Shown: one piece after another, positions 23,650-33,400 of the stretch | How positions within the stretch are numbered: the first letter of the stretch is position 1 | How the letters are laid out: every line of letters begins with the position of its first letter | Origin: an uncultured Oscillospiraceae bacterium | Lineage (GTDB): Bacteria; Bacillota; Clostridia; Oscillospirales; Ruminococcaceae | Direction: 5' to 3' | DNA length: 48,238 nucleotides | NCBI GenBank assembly: GCA_934465295.1 | Contig: CAKSKU010000019.1 | Span: 1-48,238, forward strand | Translations under genes and position numbers: made by a program | Notes under the pieces: generated by a model | The model's input: only the letters and a program-made list of their open reading frames with translations | Told to the model about the DNA's origin: nothing | Databases searched by the model: none

Positions 23650-23736
23650 CTTAAAGCTCCTTTTTTACAGTGTAAATCTATCTGATAAGCAGAATTTTGT
23701 GCGATAAAAGCTCATACAAGAGCGTTTCTGATATTT

Positions 23737-23765
23737 ATTATACCATTATTGTATGTGAAATTCAA
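23737..23765 (-). promoter_or_regulatory. Promoter of the M20 amidohydrolase
   Basis: Minus strand TTGAAT, 17 bp, TATAAT with extended TGG. A leader of about 80 nt follows. Confidence 0.75.
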
Positions 23766-23835
23766 TAAAGCTGAAGTTTTTCTTAAAATTTCAAAATATA
23801 ACATCAGATAAATCAGATAAATTTTTCCGAAATAC

Positions 23836-23864
23836 TTGAAAAAAGTCTGATAATATAGTATAAT
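23836..23864 (+). promoter_or_regulatory. Promoter of the GHL10-amidase gene
   Basis: TTGAAA, 17 bp, TATAAT. Confidence 0.75.
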
Positions 23865-23936
23865 TAATATAAATATACAAATTTATGCTTTTAGAAAGAA
23901 AAATAAGCTTTTTGGATAAAATTGAGGAGAATCAAC

Positions 23937-26900
23937 TTGAAAAAAATAAGGACGAGAATACTTGGTGCATTTCTTGCCGCTGCGCTTGCTTTGACCGCAG
24001 GCTTTGATCTGTCAGCCGCTATTACGGCTTCTGCCGAGGAAACAGACGAGCCTATTGTCATCGCTCCGCAGGAGGATATAAACCGTGATGAGGAGCTTCC
24101 CGCATTTGAAGAGCCTGTTTACACAGCGATGTTCAGCTTTCCTGCTGAAATGAGGGGAGTATATATTACCCCGACTGTCGATTATGCAGCCGAGGACAGC
24201 ACGGAAGCTGTTGCGGACGAGGTCGAAGCATTGCTCGACAGTGCCGAAGGCAACCGTCTTAATGCTGTTATAATCAATACGGACTGTAATGGCGAAATGC
24301 TTTACAACTGTGACCTCAACGAAACGCTCGGAGAGGATATTATCACTTCGCTTGTTGACGGCGCACGGGACAGGGGAATGTACGTCTATATGAATTTCAG
24401 CATAGACGCTGTTCTTACTTCGCTTGAAGATATGACCTTGCAGGAGAAGATAGATTTCTTAGCACTAAGGGTACATACCTTTACAGTAAAATATCCCGTT
24501 GACGGCATAATCCTTGACGGCTACTATTCATCAAAAACGAATCTCAGCCTGCACGACTATGTTGAAAACGGCTCGGGAATTGGTTTCGATAACTGGCTGC
24601 TCGATAACGGTGCTTATGTTTTTGCACTCGCTTCGGACGCAATAAGAAAGACGAACAACACCGTTCCCGTCGGCATTTCGATAAACGATGTATGGGCAAA
24701 CTATGAGAATAACGAAAAAGGCTCTGCCACATCTGTAAAGTTTGAAGCCTTGACAGATGGCTATGCTGATACTGTCGGCTATATACAGAAAGGCTGCGCC
24801 GATTTCATTATGCTCAAAGCCGAGGGTTCACGTTCAAGCAGCAGCGAGCCTTTCGGTGAGATAACAAAATGGTGGAACGATATCGCCGATGAAGCAGGAG
24901 TACCGCTCTTTGTCCACCACATGAATGAGTATATATGTACCGATACCGAGGGATGGGGTTCGCCCGATGAGCTTGTCAAGCAGGTAATTGACGCATCGGA
25001 GCTTTCTTCCTACGGTGGAAGTGCTTTTGATTCACTTTCCGCACTCGTAACAAACAGTATGGAGTCAACGACCGCCCTCACCAAACATTACGATGATACT
25101 ATTGACCTTGAGGGGCTTAACAGCGAGCTTGAAATGACCCTCCCGAAGAAGACCACGTTCAAAACCGAAGAACCTACCGTCATATTCGCAGGTTCGTTCG
25201 ACCCGAATTTCCCCGTATATTATCAGGGAAAAGAGATCGTCCTCAACGAAGCAGGAAGATTTTACTTCACAGAAGATCTTGATGTCGGCGTGAATACTTT
25301 CAAATTTCAGAATAAAGCTAAGGTCATCACATATAAAATAACCCGAACCGTAAATATCCTCAAAAGCGTTTCGCCGTCCGACGGAACGATGTATGTTGAC
25401 GGCGAATCGACTATCGCAATAAGTGCCATCGCATATAAGGGCTCGGAGATCACTGCAAAGATAAACGGAAAGAGCATACCTCTTAAAGAGGTCGAAGACC
25501 AGCTTGACGAGCTTGACCCGAACTCATACTATACTAAATATGTCGGAAGATATACCGCTCCGCAGGGCAAAAAGGGCGAGGAGATAAACCTCGGCTCTAT
25601 TGAGTTCTACGGCGTTTATCATACCAAAACGGGCGATATGACCGAATCGAGAACAGGTTCGTCTGTCATTGTCAATGCTCTTCCCGAGGTCGCTAACGAC
25701 TTCACGGGCAGTATTCTTATGGTGAATAATGACAATACTATGGTCTATAACGCCAAAAGTACCGATACAGCACCGACTCCCGATATGGCACGTCTGCCTG
25801 CAGGAACGCTTGACTATATCGTAAATACCGTTACATACAGCGGCACTGATTATTATATCACAAATTCGGGCAAGAGGATCCGTACAAACGCAGTTTCTAT
25901 CCTCGAAAATAAGCCGCTCGGCACAAATCCTATCTCGGTAAATTCCGTTTATAAGGACGGCACGGACACCGTAATAAAGCTGAAAACCTCCGTAAAAATA
26001 CCGTTCTCCGTAAGTTATAACGGTATAAACTACAATGATGGCGACAATGGCTCATATTATATCTCATCGTTTGATTCGGACGGAATAACTATAACCTTCA
26101 GCTATATCACAAACATCTCCGCAGGCGATATCACCTTCCCCGACAGCTCCGTTTTCACCTCGGGAACGTGGTCTGCTGTTGATACGGGCGAGATCAAGTC
26201 CGCAAAGCTCAGTCTTAAATTCCGCCAGAGCGGTGTCTACTCGGGCATAAAAGCGACATACGACAGTGAGGACAATCTTACGCTCCGCTTTAACGGCTGC
26301 CGAAGCTCAGTAAACGGTGCGACTATCGTTATCGACCCTGGACACGGCTACACAGGCGGAAACTTTGACCCGGGCGCTATCGGCCATATCAAGGAGCAGG
26401 AAGCTAACCTTGCAATAGCAAAATACCTTGAATCTATTCTTGAAGCCGAGGGTGCGAATGTTGTCAGACTTAAAACCGAAAGCGAAAATTACGACACAGA
26501 CCAGCGTGCTTCCATAGCAAGGCAGTATTCGCCCGACCTTTTTGTTGCCATCCACTGCAATGCCGCTTCCAACGAGAAAGCAACAGGCGCAGAGGCTTAC
26601 TACTTTACACCGTTCTCACAGCCGCTTGCAGATGCAGTTTCCTCCGCAATGGGCAGCTACCTCTATAATAAAGTTGACAACGGCGGACTTGGCGACAGAG
26701 GGGAGAAGTACAACTATTTCTTCGTAACTCAGCAGCAGGAATTCCCGTCTATTCTCGTTGAGTGCGGCTTCGTTACGAATTATACCGAAGCAATGGCACT
26801 TGCAAACTCGAAGCATCAAAAGGGTATCGCAAATTCCATTGCTGAGGGAATAAAGAACTATTTCGCAAAATGCAGCTATTCATGTTTTGGCGACGGCGTT

Positions 26901-27059
26901 GGCTCTGTCGGCGGTCAGGAACTTCAGACTCCGACTGAAAACACACAGCCCGAGCAGCCGCTTGTCCCCGAACAGACTGACGATATTATCGTTACAACAA
27001 CGACGGACGATGAATATGACGAGAATGACCCATACTATCAATATTTCGGTTGGGGATAA
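23937..27059 (+). CDS. Secreted GHL10 glycosidase-like / N-acetylmuramoyl-L-alanine amidase fusion
   Basis: A 1040-aa secreted protein with two catalytic-type domains. After the signal peptide (to about 33) comes a family-10-like glycosyl hydrolase domain (GHL10; MRGVYITPTVDY, GMYVYMNFS, VDGIILDGYY, VPVGISINDVWANY), about residues 75-400. A long beta-rich linker (about 410-790) follows, with repeats resembling Ig/SH3-like folds. The C-terminal zinc amidase (Amidase_3, about 795-985) has IDPGHGY, the KEQEANL Glu, VAIHCNA and catalytic VECGF. It would cut the lactyl-L-Ala bond of peptidoglycan, perhaps with a glycan activity in cis. An acidic Thr/Glu tail closes it. The start is TTG with GAGGAG seven bases upstream. 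Confidence 0.88.
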   Translation: MKKIRTRILGAFLAAALALTAGFDLSAAITASAEETDEPIVIAPQEDINRDEELPAFEEPVYTAMFSFPAEMRGVYITPTVDYAAEDSTEAVADEVEALLDSAEGNRLNAVIINTDCNGEMLYNCDLNETLGEDIITSLVDGARDRGMYVYMNFSIDAVLTSLEDMTLQEKIDFLALRVHTFTVKYPVDGIILDGYYSSKTNLSLHDYVENGSGIGFDNWLLDNGAYVFALASDAIRKTNNTVPVGISINDVWANYENNEKGSATSVKFEALTDGYADTVGYIQKGCADFIMLKAEGSRSSSSEPFGEITKWWNDIADEAGVPLFVHHMNEYICTDTEGWGSPDELVKQVIDASELSSYGGSAFDSLSALVTNSMESTTALTKHYDDTIDLEGLNSELEMTLPKKTTFKTEEPTVIFAGSFDPNFPVYYQGKEIVLNEAGRFYFTEDLDVGVNTFKFQNKAKVITYKITRTVNILKSVSPSDGTMYVDGESTIAISAIAYKGSEITAKINGKSIPLKEVEDQLDELDPNSYYTKYVGRYTAPQGKKGEEINLGSIEFYGVYHTKTGDMTESRTGSSVIVNALPEVANDFTGSILMVNNDNTMVYNAKSTDTAPTPDMARLPAGTLDYIVNTVTYSGTDYYITNSGKRIRTNAVSILENKPLGTNPISVNSVYKDGTDTVIKLKTSVKIPFSVSYNGINYNDGDNGSYYISSFDSDGITITFSYITNISAGDITFPDSSVFTSGTWSAVDTGEIKSAKLSLKFRQSGVYSGIKATYDSEDNLTLRFNGCRSSVNGATIVIDPGHGYTGGNFDPGAIGHIKEQEANLAIAKYLESILEAEGANVVRLKTESENYDTDQRASIARQYSPDLFVAIHCNAASNEKATGAEAYYFTPFSQPLADAVSSAMGSYLYNKVDNGGLGDRGEKYNYFFVTQQQEFPSILVECGFVTNYTEAMALANSKHQKGIANSIAEGIKNYFAKCSYSCFGDGVGSVGGQELQTPTENTQPEQPLVPEQTDDIIVTTTTDDEYDENDPYYQYFGWG

Positions 27060-27119
27060 GTTTGTGCAAAATAACTATAAAATGGCTGTTTTGTCTATGA
27101 TTTTTTGAACATGGATAGG

Positions 27120-27148
27120 TTGACGAATCACGCTTTTTATGGTAAAAT
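27120..27148 (+). promoter_or_regulatory. Promoter of the iron-ADH-like gene
   Basis: TTGACG, 17 bp, TAAAAT with extended TGG. Confidence 0.7.
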
Positions 27149-27183
27149 AATATTGATATATTTTTAACAAAGGGTCAAACCCC

Positions 27184-27207
27184 TTGACAGACTGTCAAAG
27201 TACAGTC
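27184..27207. promoter_or_regulatory. Nested palindromes in the iron-ADH leader, candidate operator
   Basis: TTGACAG-A-CTGTCAA (27184-27198) is a perfect 15-bp palindrome. It overlaps a second one, GACTGT-CAAAGT-ACAGTC (27190-27207). Both lie between the promoter and the start codon. The sequence does not match the Rex operator. Confidence 0.5.
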
Positions 27208-27230
27208 GTCAGAAAGGATAGGTCATTCTT

Positions 27231-28427
27231 ATGCAGTTATTCAATGTTCCTGAAAGAATTTACTTTATGCCGGGTGCTGTTCAGTATCTTGAAAAGATAC
27301 CCGAACTTCACAGAGTTGTTGTCTTTACCGACAAGGAAACTATCGGTGCAGGTATCTATGAACATCTTAAATATTATCTTGAAAGAAACGAGTGTCACCC
27401 CGTTGTTGATGTTTTCTATGATATCAACCGCATAGCTGACCTTGATTCGGTGAATAGAGGAGCTGCTATCCTCCGCAATTTCAAGCCCGATACAGTTATC
27501 GCTCTTGGCGGCGGAAATGTTATCGATACAGCTAAGGCTGCCGAAACAGTTTTCTCCAACCCTGACCTCACTATCGAACAGCTTGCCGACAAGTATGCCT
27601 GCAATAAGTGCGAAAAGACAATGAGGATCGTATGTATCCCAACGACCTCTGGTTCAGGCGCAGAGATCACTTCAACAGCGGTTGTATTCGGTCAGGACGG
27701 CAAGAAGTACCACCTTGTTGACTGCAATATCAAGCCCGATGTTGCTATCGTTGACAGTGAGCTTGTTTATGAAGCAAGCGATGAACTCTCCGCTGCGCAC
27801 GGCTTTGAAGTCCTTGCACACGGAATTGAAGCTTATGTTTCCGTTATGCACTCCGATTATACCGATTCATTTGCACTCTCGGCTGTAAAAACAGTTTTTG
27901 ATTATCTCCCGAGATCGTGCAGGAATGGCTCTGACGACCACGAAGCAAGAGAGAAGATGCACAATGCCGCAGCTATCGCAGGTATGGCTTATGAAAGCAC
28001 ACTCTGCGGACTCAACAGCGCACTTTCTCACAGCGTAAGCTCGGAAACAGGCGTTTCAAAGGGCATTGCAGATGCAGTTCTTCTTCCTTATACTATCGAA
28101 TTTAATGCAGCAGGCAAGGTAAGCGAAGCTTGGCCGAAGTACGGCAGAGAAGGCGCAGCAGAAAGATACCGTCAGATCGCTGCATACCTCGGACTTGATG
28201 CAGAAACTCCTGCAAAGGGCGTGAAGAGCCTTGTTTCCGCAATCAAAAAGCTTGCAAAGGAGAGCGGTGTTGCGACAAACTTTGAGTCAGTGGGTACAAG
28301 CTTCCTCAACAGCGTTCCGTTTATGGCTGAAAAGGCACTTGAAGATCGTGATATGGCAGGAAATCCAAGAGCTGCTGTCGCTTCCGAGCTTGAAAAGCTC
28401 CTCAGAAGCGCATACAGCGGAAAGTAA
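27231..28427 (+). CDS. Iron-containing alcohol dehydrogenase family protein, altered metal site
   Basis: A 398-aa protein of the group III (iron) alcohol dehydrogenase family. The NAD-binding GGGN at 93-96 and the CIPTTSGSGAE loop are present. The four metal positions read E193, H197, H267 and K277. In active family members they are Asp, His, His and His (DAxTH and AH-x9-PHG patterns). The Asp-to-Glu change may be tolerated, but Lys in place of the last His should weaken or abolish iron binding. It may be a zinc-free, NAD-binding or reassigned enzyme, or glycerol-dehydrogenase-like. It stands alone with its own promoter, operator-like palindromes and terminator. Confidence 0.85.
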   Translation: MQLFNVPERIYFMPGAVQYLEKIPELHRVVVFTDKETIGAGIYEHLKYYLERNECHPVVDVFYDINRIADLDSVNRGAAILRNFKPDTVIALGGGNVIDTAKAAETVFSNPDLTIEQLADKYACNKCEKTMRIVCIPTTSGSGAEITSTAVVFGQDGKKYHLVDCNIKPDVAIVDSELVYEASDELSAAHGFEVLAHGIEAYVSVMHSDYTDSFALSAVKTVFDYLPRSCRNGSDDHEAREKMHNAAAIAGMAYESTLCGLNSALSHSVSSETGVSKGIADAVLLPYTIEFNAAGKVSEAWPKYGREGAAERYRQIAAYLGLDAETPAKGVKSLVSAIKKLAKESGVATNFESVGTSFLNSVPFMAEKALEDRDMAGNPRAAVASELEKLLRSAYSGK

Positions 28428-28446
28428 TTTATTTTATCAAAAAATG

Positions 28447-28478
28447 AGCGGTGTCCGTTGATTCGGATACCGCTTTTT
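28447..28478 (+). terminator. Intrinsic terminator after the iron-ADH-like gene
   Basis: AGCGGTGTCCG pairs with CGGATACCGCT, followed by T5. Confidence 0.88.
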
Positions 28479-28502
28479 GTATAAGTAAACTCTTATAGGC
28501 AT

Positions 28503-28530
28503 AAAAAAACCGCATAGAAAAACTATGCGG
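28503..28530 (-). terminator. Intrinsic terminator of the foldase-like lipoprotein
   Basis: Minus strand CCGCATAG-loop-CTATGCGG followed by T7. Confidence 0.85.
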
Positions 28531-28547
28531 CTGAAATTTTATCTGTT

Positions 28548-29717
28548 TTAGTTGTTAAGGAACTTTTCGATCTTGTAGCGCTTGTAAGCAGCTTCATTGA
28601 TCTCAACATTCTGTGCTTCAGTCCATGAATCAACGGTCTGATCAAATTCATCGTCCTTGAGCTGATGACGGACTGTGCTTTCATTGTCGGTGTAGTAATT
28701 TTCGTCAGCGTAAAGGTCAAGAACCGTTACAACATAGTAAACTTCATCTTCTTCAACGAGGAAAACATCGCCGACTTTGGATTCAAATGCTTTTGTTACA
28801 ACAGCTTCGGAGGGGGAAGAGCCGTCCTTTGAAACTACGGTCTCATTGTCGGTATAGCTGCTCTCGTTTTCCTCTGTGTCAGCGGAATCATCGGAAGCTT
28901 CATCATCTGTGCTTTCGGCAGCATCTGCAACAAGCTTGTCATAGTAGTCGCTGTATTCCTTGCTTACAGCAGCAAAATCCTCGCCGCCCTTGATGCGATC
29001 GATGTAGCCCTCAGCCATTGTCTTGATCTCAGCCTTGCCGTCGGACTTAAGAAGATTTCCCTCGCCGTCCTTAAGCTCCATCTTGATGTAGTTGATGCGC
29101 TTGTTATTTTCTTCAAGGTAAGCCTTGATATCAGCTTCGGAGATCTCGTCCTGACCGCCCTCGGCATAGTAATGATCGAAGATCATATTCTTCTTGGTAG
29201 AGTTGAGCATTATGAGAAGCTGTGAATCCTCGCTGATACCTGCGTCCTCATAGTTTGAACCGTAGTATTCCCAGATAGAATCGAGGTAGACCTTGGTCTT
29301 TTCCTTTTCGTTGTCCTCAAAGGCAAGTCCAAGTTCGTCAAACTTGTTTTCAATTGCAACAAATTCCTGCATACTCTTTGTAGCTTCATCGTTGATCCAT
29401 TCACGAACAGGCTTGTCCTCAATGACTTTATCGGTGAAAGCTGTTGTCGTTGTAGCCTCTGTTTCGGAAGATGTGGTTTCAGCAGTCTCGGTGGAAGCGG
29501 TTGTTTCCTTGCTCTCGTCGGTCGGCTCTGTGTAGTAAGCCGCATCGTAGTAGGAGTTCATCTGCATTGCGATGAAAACACCTGCAGGAACTTTGTAGCC
29601 GTCTATAACAGCGGCATAAGTAGTGTCGGGACCTGCGATATTGTTTCCGCAGGCACCAAGAGATAAAGCCATAGCCGAGCAAAGCGCAACGGCGGACATT
29701 TTCTTGAAGTTAGCCAT
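28548..29717 (-). CDS. PrsA/SurA-like foldase lipoprotein
   Basis: A 389-aa predicted lipoprotein. Signal peptide with lipobox LGAC, mature Cys near residue 24, then AAVIDGYKVPAGVF (a SurA-N-type start), an insert of Thr/Ser/Glu low complexity, and a helical region. A stretch around ISEADIKAYLEENNKRINYIKMEL follows, then a partial PpiC-like segment. The later part has an Asp/Ser-rich insert inside the putative isomerase domain and ends in IEKFLNN. PrsA-type proteins fold secreted proteins outside the membrane. The catalytic part is not recognisable, so it may act only as a chaperone. The start is taken as the ATG at 29717; ATG at 29726 is equally near the GGAGG site. Confidence 0.7.
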   Translation of the reverse strand: MANFKKMSAVALCSAMALSLGACGNNIAGPDTTYAAVIDGYKVPAGVFIAMQMNSYYDAAYYTEPTDESKETTASTETAETTSSETEATTTTAFTDKVIEDKPVREWINDEATKSMQEFVAIENKFDELGLAFEDNEKEKTKVYLDSIWEYYGSNYEDAGISEDSQLLIMLNSTKKNMIFDHYYAEGGQDEISEADIKAYLEENNKRINYIKMELKDGEGNLLKSDGKAEIKTMAEGYIDRIKGGEDFAAVSKEYSDYYDKLVADAAESTDDEASDDSADTEENESSYTDNETVVSKDGSSPSEAVVTKAFESKVGDVFLVEEDEVYYVVTVLDLYADENYYTDNESTVRHQLKDDEFDQTVDSWTEAQNVEINEAAYKRYKIEKFLNN

Positions 29718-29762
29718 AAATATCATAAACCTCCAATGTAATGATTCAATTAAATACATTAT

Positions 29763-29791
29763 ATTATACCATATAAAATACGATTTGTCCA
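29763..29791 (-). promoter_or_regulatory. Promoter of the foldase-like lipoprotein
   Basis: Minus strand TGGACA, 17 bp, TATAAT with extended TGG. Confidence 0.75.
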
Positions 29792-29801
29792 GTATTTTTA
29801 C

Positions 29802-30311
29802 TTAATTTTCAAAAAAGAAAACATCGGCAGGCGTTCCGTCCCCATAATCAGCCTTGCGGTCGGGGTAAGATCGGATAAGCTCATAATTTTCGCCTGTCAG
29901 TTCGTCTATGACCTTGTCCCAGAAGTGGACTGAAGCAAGATTGTGTGGGTGACGTTTAAGCTGCCATTTTCCGTGATGCTTGTCCAGAACCTGACGAAAA
30001 GCCTCACGTCCAACGCCGTTTCTGCGATATTTATATAGTATAAAAAATTCGGAAAGACAAAAATCGGTCTTTCTGCCCTCGACCTCGGGATAATCATTCA
30101 CAAGAACAAACCCTGCAAGCTTTCCGTCAGCCATTATAAAATACGGAAAGCGGTTTTCCTTCGTGAAATAGCAGTCAAGGTATTCATAGCCGTATAGACC
30201 GTCCTCACCGATATCCGTCTTTTCATACTGTGAAAATTCATACAGATATTTTTCTGTAAGATTGTTTAAAACGTCCTTTTTGTCAGCCGTGACTTTTACA
30301 AGTTCAACCAT
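29802..30311 (-). CDS. GNAT family N-acetyltransferase
   Basis: A 169-aa GNAT enzyme. The core strands are YFIMADGKLAGFVLVND and CLSEFFILYKYRR, followed by the acetyl-CoA loop RRNGVGREAF and the ASVHFWDKVI motif. It resembles the YitH/predicted-acetyltransferase subgroup. The acceptor is unknown. GGAGG precedes the start; single gene. Confidence 0.85.
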   Translation of the reverse strand: MVELVKVTADKKDVLNNLTEKYLYEFSQYEKTDIGEDGLYGYEYLDCYFTKENRFPYFIMADGKLAGFVLVNDYPEVEGRKTDFCLSEFFILYKYRRNGVGREAFRQVLDKHHGKWQLKRHPHNLASVHFWDKVIDELTGENYELIRSYPDRKADYGDGTPADVFFFEN

Positions 30312-30329
30312 TTTTATCCCTCCGAGTAC

Positions 30330-30358
30330 ATTATAATATAGTATATCGGAAAAGTCAA
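30330..30358 (-). promoter_or_regulatory. Promoter of the GNAT gene
   Basis: Minus strand TTGACT, 17 bp, TATAAT. Confidence 0.8.
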
Positions 30359-30382
30359 GAATAGGAAAAATTTTATTAACTA

Positions 30383-30411
30383 TTTACATATTATGCGTTT
30401 TGTGATATAAT
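30383..30411 (+). promoter_or_regulatory. Promoter of the large membrane protein
   Basis: TTTACA, 17 bp, TATAAT with extended TGA. Confidence 0.75.
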
Positions 30412-30451
30412 GAAAAAAACGAAAAATCTGTTATAGGGGAGAGTGATAGAA

Positions 30452-33400
30452 GTGGGTGTTGTGTTCTTTATAACAACTGTTGTGTTTTTGGCACTGTTTG
30501 CAATTACAAAATCGGACAATTCCGAACTCCGCAGGGAAATTGAACGTCTCAGAAATGAATTGTATAAAAAGCAGGCCGACTCCGAGGTCAAGGAAAAACA
30601 GCCGCCTGAAGGTGAACCTGTAAAGCCAAGCACCTTCGCAGAAAAAGCTCAACAGCCTGCAATGAAAAATCCGGCGTATGATACGTCGTATATGCACAGT
30701 GAATCAGTCGAAAAGCTCGCTGCCTTTACAGCTGCTGAACCGACTGTAACAAAAGCTTCCGAGCTTGAACGATCGGTATCGCCAGTATCGGAGCAAACGA
30801 CCGCCGAATACAGCCCTAAATCGGAAAAGCACCATGTAAGCTCAATAAATGTCCTGCTTATCATCGGTTCGCTTCTTATAATTCTTGCAGGCTTTATATT
30901 TGCAACTACGACCTGGGCAACGCTCGGAAATATTGTCAAAGCAGCGATCATTCTGTCATTTTCGGCGATTCTTTTTGCCGCTTCATCGGCAGCGGAAAGA
31001 AAATTCGACCTGCCGAAAACGGGTAAGGTTTTCTATACACTCGGCTGTGCATTTCTGCCGATAACAGTCTTTGCAATCGCTTATTTCAAAATTTTCGGCG
31101 AATGGTTCTCTATCAACGGAAACGGCTCGGGAACTGTTTTGGCAGCTGCCGCCGCACTGACCGCCGCAGTCTGCTTCAAGGGCAGCATTGACTATAAAAG
31201 TAAGAACTTTGCTTGGGTATCACTTGGGAGCGTTTCGGTAATGGTGGTAGGAACGGCGTACCAGATATTTGACAGTCCCGATCATATTGAACTTACATAC
31301 GCCGTGTATTCGCTCGTTGTGATATTCGTAAGCCGTCTTATTCAAAAGAAAGCTGTAAAGTCTGATGCCTTTGCATATATAATTGATGTCCTGCCGTCAT
31401 TTGAACTTGGCAATACCGCAATGTTGAGCATTGCATCGCTTATAGTCCCTGCCGCTTGGCTCGGTCACAGTGTTATCGTAACCATCTCCTGCGGACTTTT
31501 TGCCGCCGCATATCTTTTCAGCGGATTCTCGAAGAAAAACGGCTTTGCAGGTGCAATACCGTTCCTGATATTTGTCAGCATTGCATCGTTTTACGGCTTC
31601 TCGCCCGAAAACTTTTCCGAGGGTACTTATGTTGTTGCGGCAATTGCAACGGTTACTGCGGTTCTTTCGCTTCTGAAAGTTCTTCCCGAAAAGCTTGCCT
31701 TTGCACTCAAAATACTCTCCGATATCTGCATTGCTATATCTGCGCTGGCACTTGCGGCGGCAGCAATTTCCTCGGAAATAACGCTCGCATCGGTTATCGT
31801 GATGGCTATTCTGACAGCGGAAATTCTCGTCCTCGGACTGTTCCGAAGAAACGGATCGTCAGGTAAGATAATGTTCGTTCTGTTTTCATTTGCACTTTCA
31901 GTTACTGTCCTGTCGGCGGTCAGCTTGATAACATCGTCCAACAGCGCATTTGCAATAGCTTCATCGGGCGTGCTTCTCGCAGTTTCAATAGGCTATGCGG
32001 TCACAGACTTTATTCTTGCGAAGAAAGGCAAGAGCTTTATCATTCGCTCGGCTTTTACTGATGTAATGTTTGCAGCCTTTACAGCAGGAATTCTTATTTC
32101 ACAGTTCGGAGAAATTAAAATTCCGACTGTGCTGATACTTTTTACAGCTTTGACACAGCTTATTTATGTTGTTTTTCCAAAAAAGAACTGGGAAAAGCTT
32201 GTATTCTCGCTTACAGCAATGCTTTCGCTCGGCATATTTGCTTCAAACGGAAAGCTTTTTGATGAAACGATAGTTTTTACAGTTGTTTCTGCTGTTCTTG
32301 CGGCAATAGTCATCGCTGTTATATGCATACGAAAGGACAAATTGATCGAGGCAGGCTCTTTTACGGGCTTTGTGATAGTCACATCATTCCTGATGCTTAT
32401 TTCCTCTGTGAGATTTTTTTCAGAACCCGATCCTGTATGGCAGCTCTGGCTCATAATTGCGATCGTCTGCACAGTAAAAGGCTGTATCAGCAAGCATAAA
32501 GTGCCGATCTCCGCAGCAATTATCCTTTTCTGCATTACATTCGGCGGCTTTGCTTATGAAGTTCTGGATCTCGGCACGGAGGGTGAGCTTGTTGCAGCGG
32601 GCGGTTTTGCATCGCTTTTGTTCGCTGCATTCCTTTTTGCACCTAATAATGATCTGATAAAATATTGTCAAAAATTTACGTTCCTTTGCCTTGATTTTAT
32701 CTCGTTCGTGCTGCTTTGTACGATCGCTTCAGGGAATGAAGTAGGTGTTCCCACGGTCGCAGGTGCAGTTGTTATCTTAGCGATGACAGTCACGAGCGGC
32801 ATAATGACATTCGGCTCGGCACTCCTTATCCCGCCGCTTTCAGCCGTATATTTTGCTGCGGCAAATCTGCTCGAAGATACTTCAAATACTGTAATTGTAC
32901 TTACCTTTACAGCGGTGATAGCCTTGTCGATCGCTGCAAGCTGTATCCTTTATAGAAAAAGAGTCATCGATAAAGCACGCAGAGACTGTGACGGTTTTGC
33001 GTTTTCAAGAATTATAGGTTTGCTGGCATATTTTCTGTATATAAGCGGTGAAATTCCGCAGTGGTTCGGCTTATGGCTGATAGGTGCAGTCCTTACTTCA
33101 TTCCTGCGCAGGGGAAATAACCCGATAGCAAACCGAAGCATTATTTCTGCGGCGATGCTTATCCCTGTTATTGCATGGTGGATGCAGCCGTTCTTTGAAC
33201 TGCCGACAAGTTATTTCCTTGAAATAAACATTGTTCCGATACTGCTTTATCTTGCGGCACTTCGGCTGCTCAAATGGGACAAAAAGCATATTGACTCAAT
33301 GACATTTGTTACATATATAATAGTATATGTGGTGCTTTTCTTCCATGCACTCAGTGGCACGACAGGCAACGCTCTCATAGTTATGATAAGTGCGTTTGTG

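Noticed and set aside
27184..27198. TTGACA at 27184 as a -35 box
   Set aside because: No -10 follows at 16-18 bp; it is better explained as half of the palindrome TTGACAG-A-CTGTCAA.
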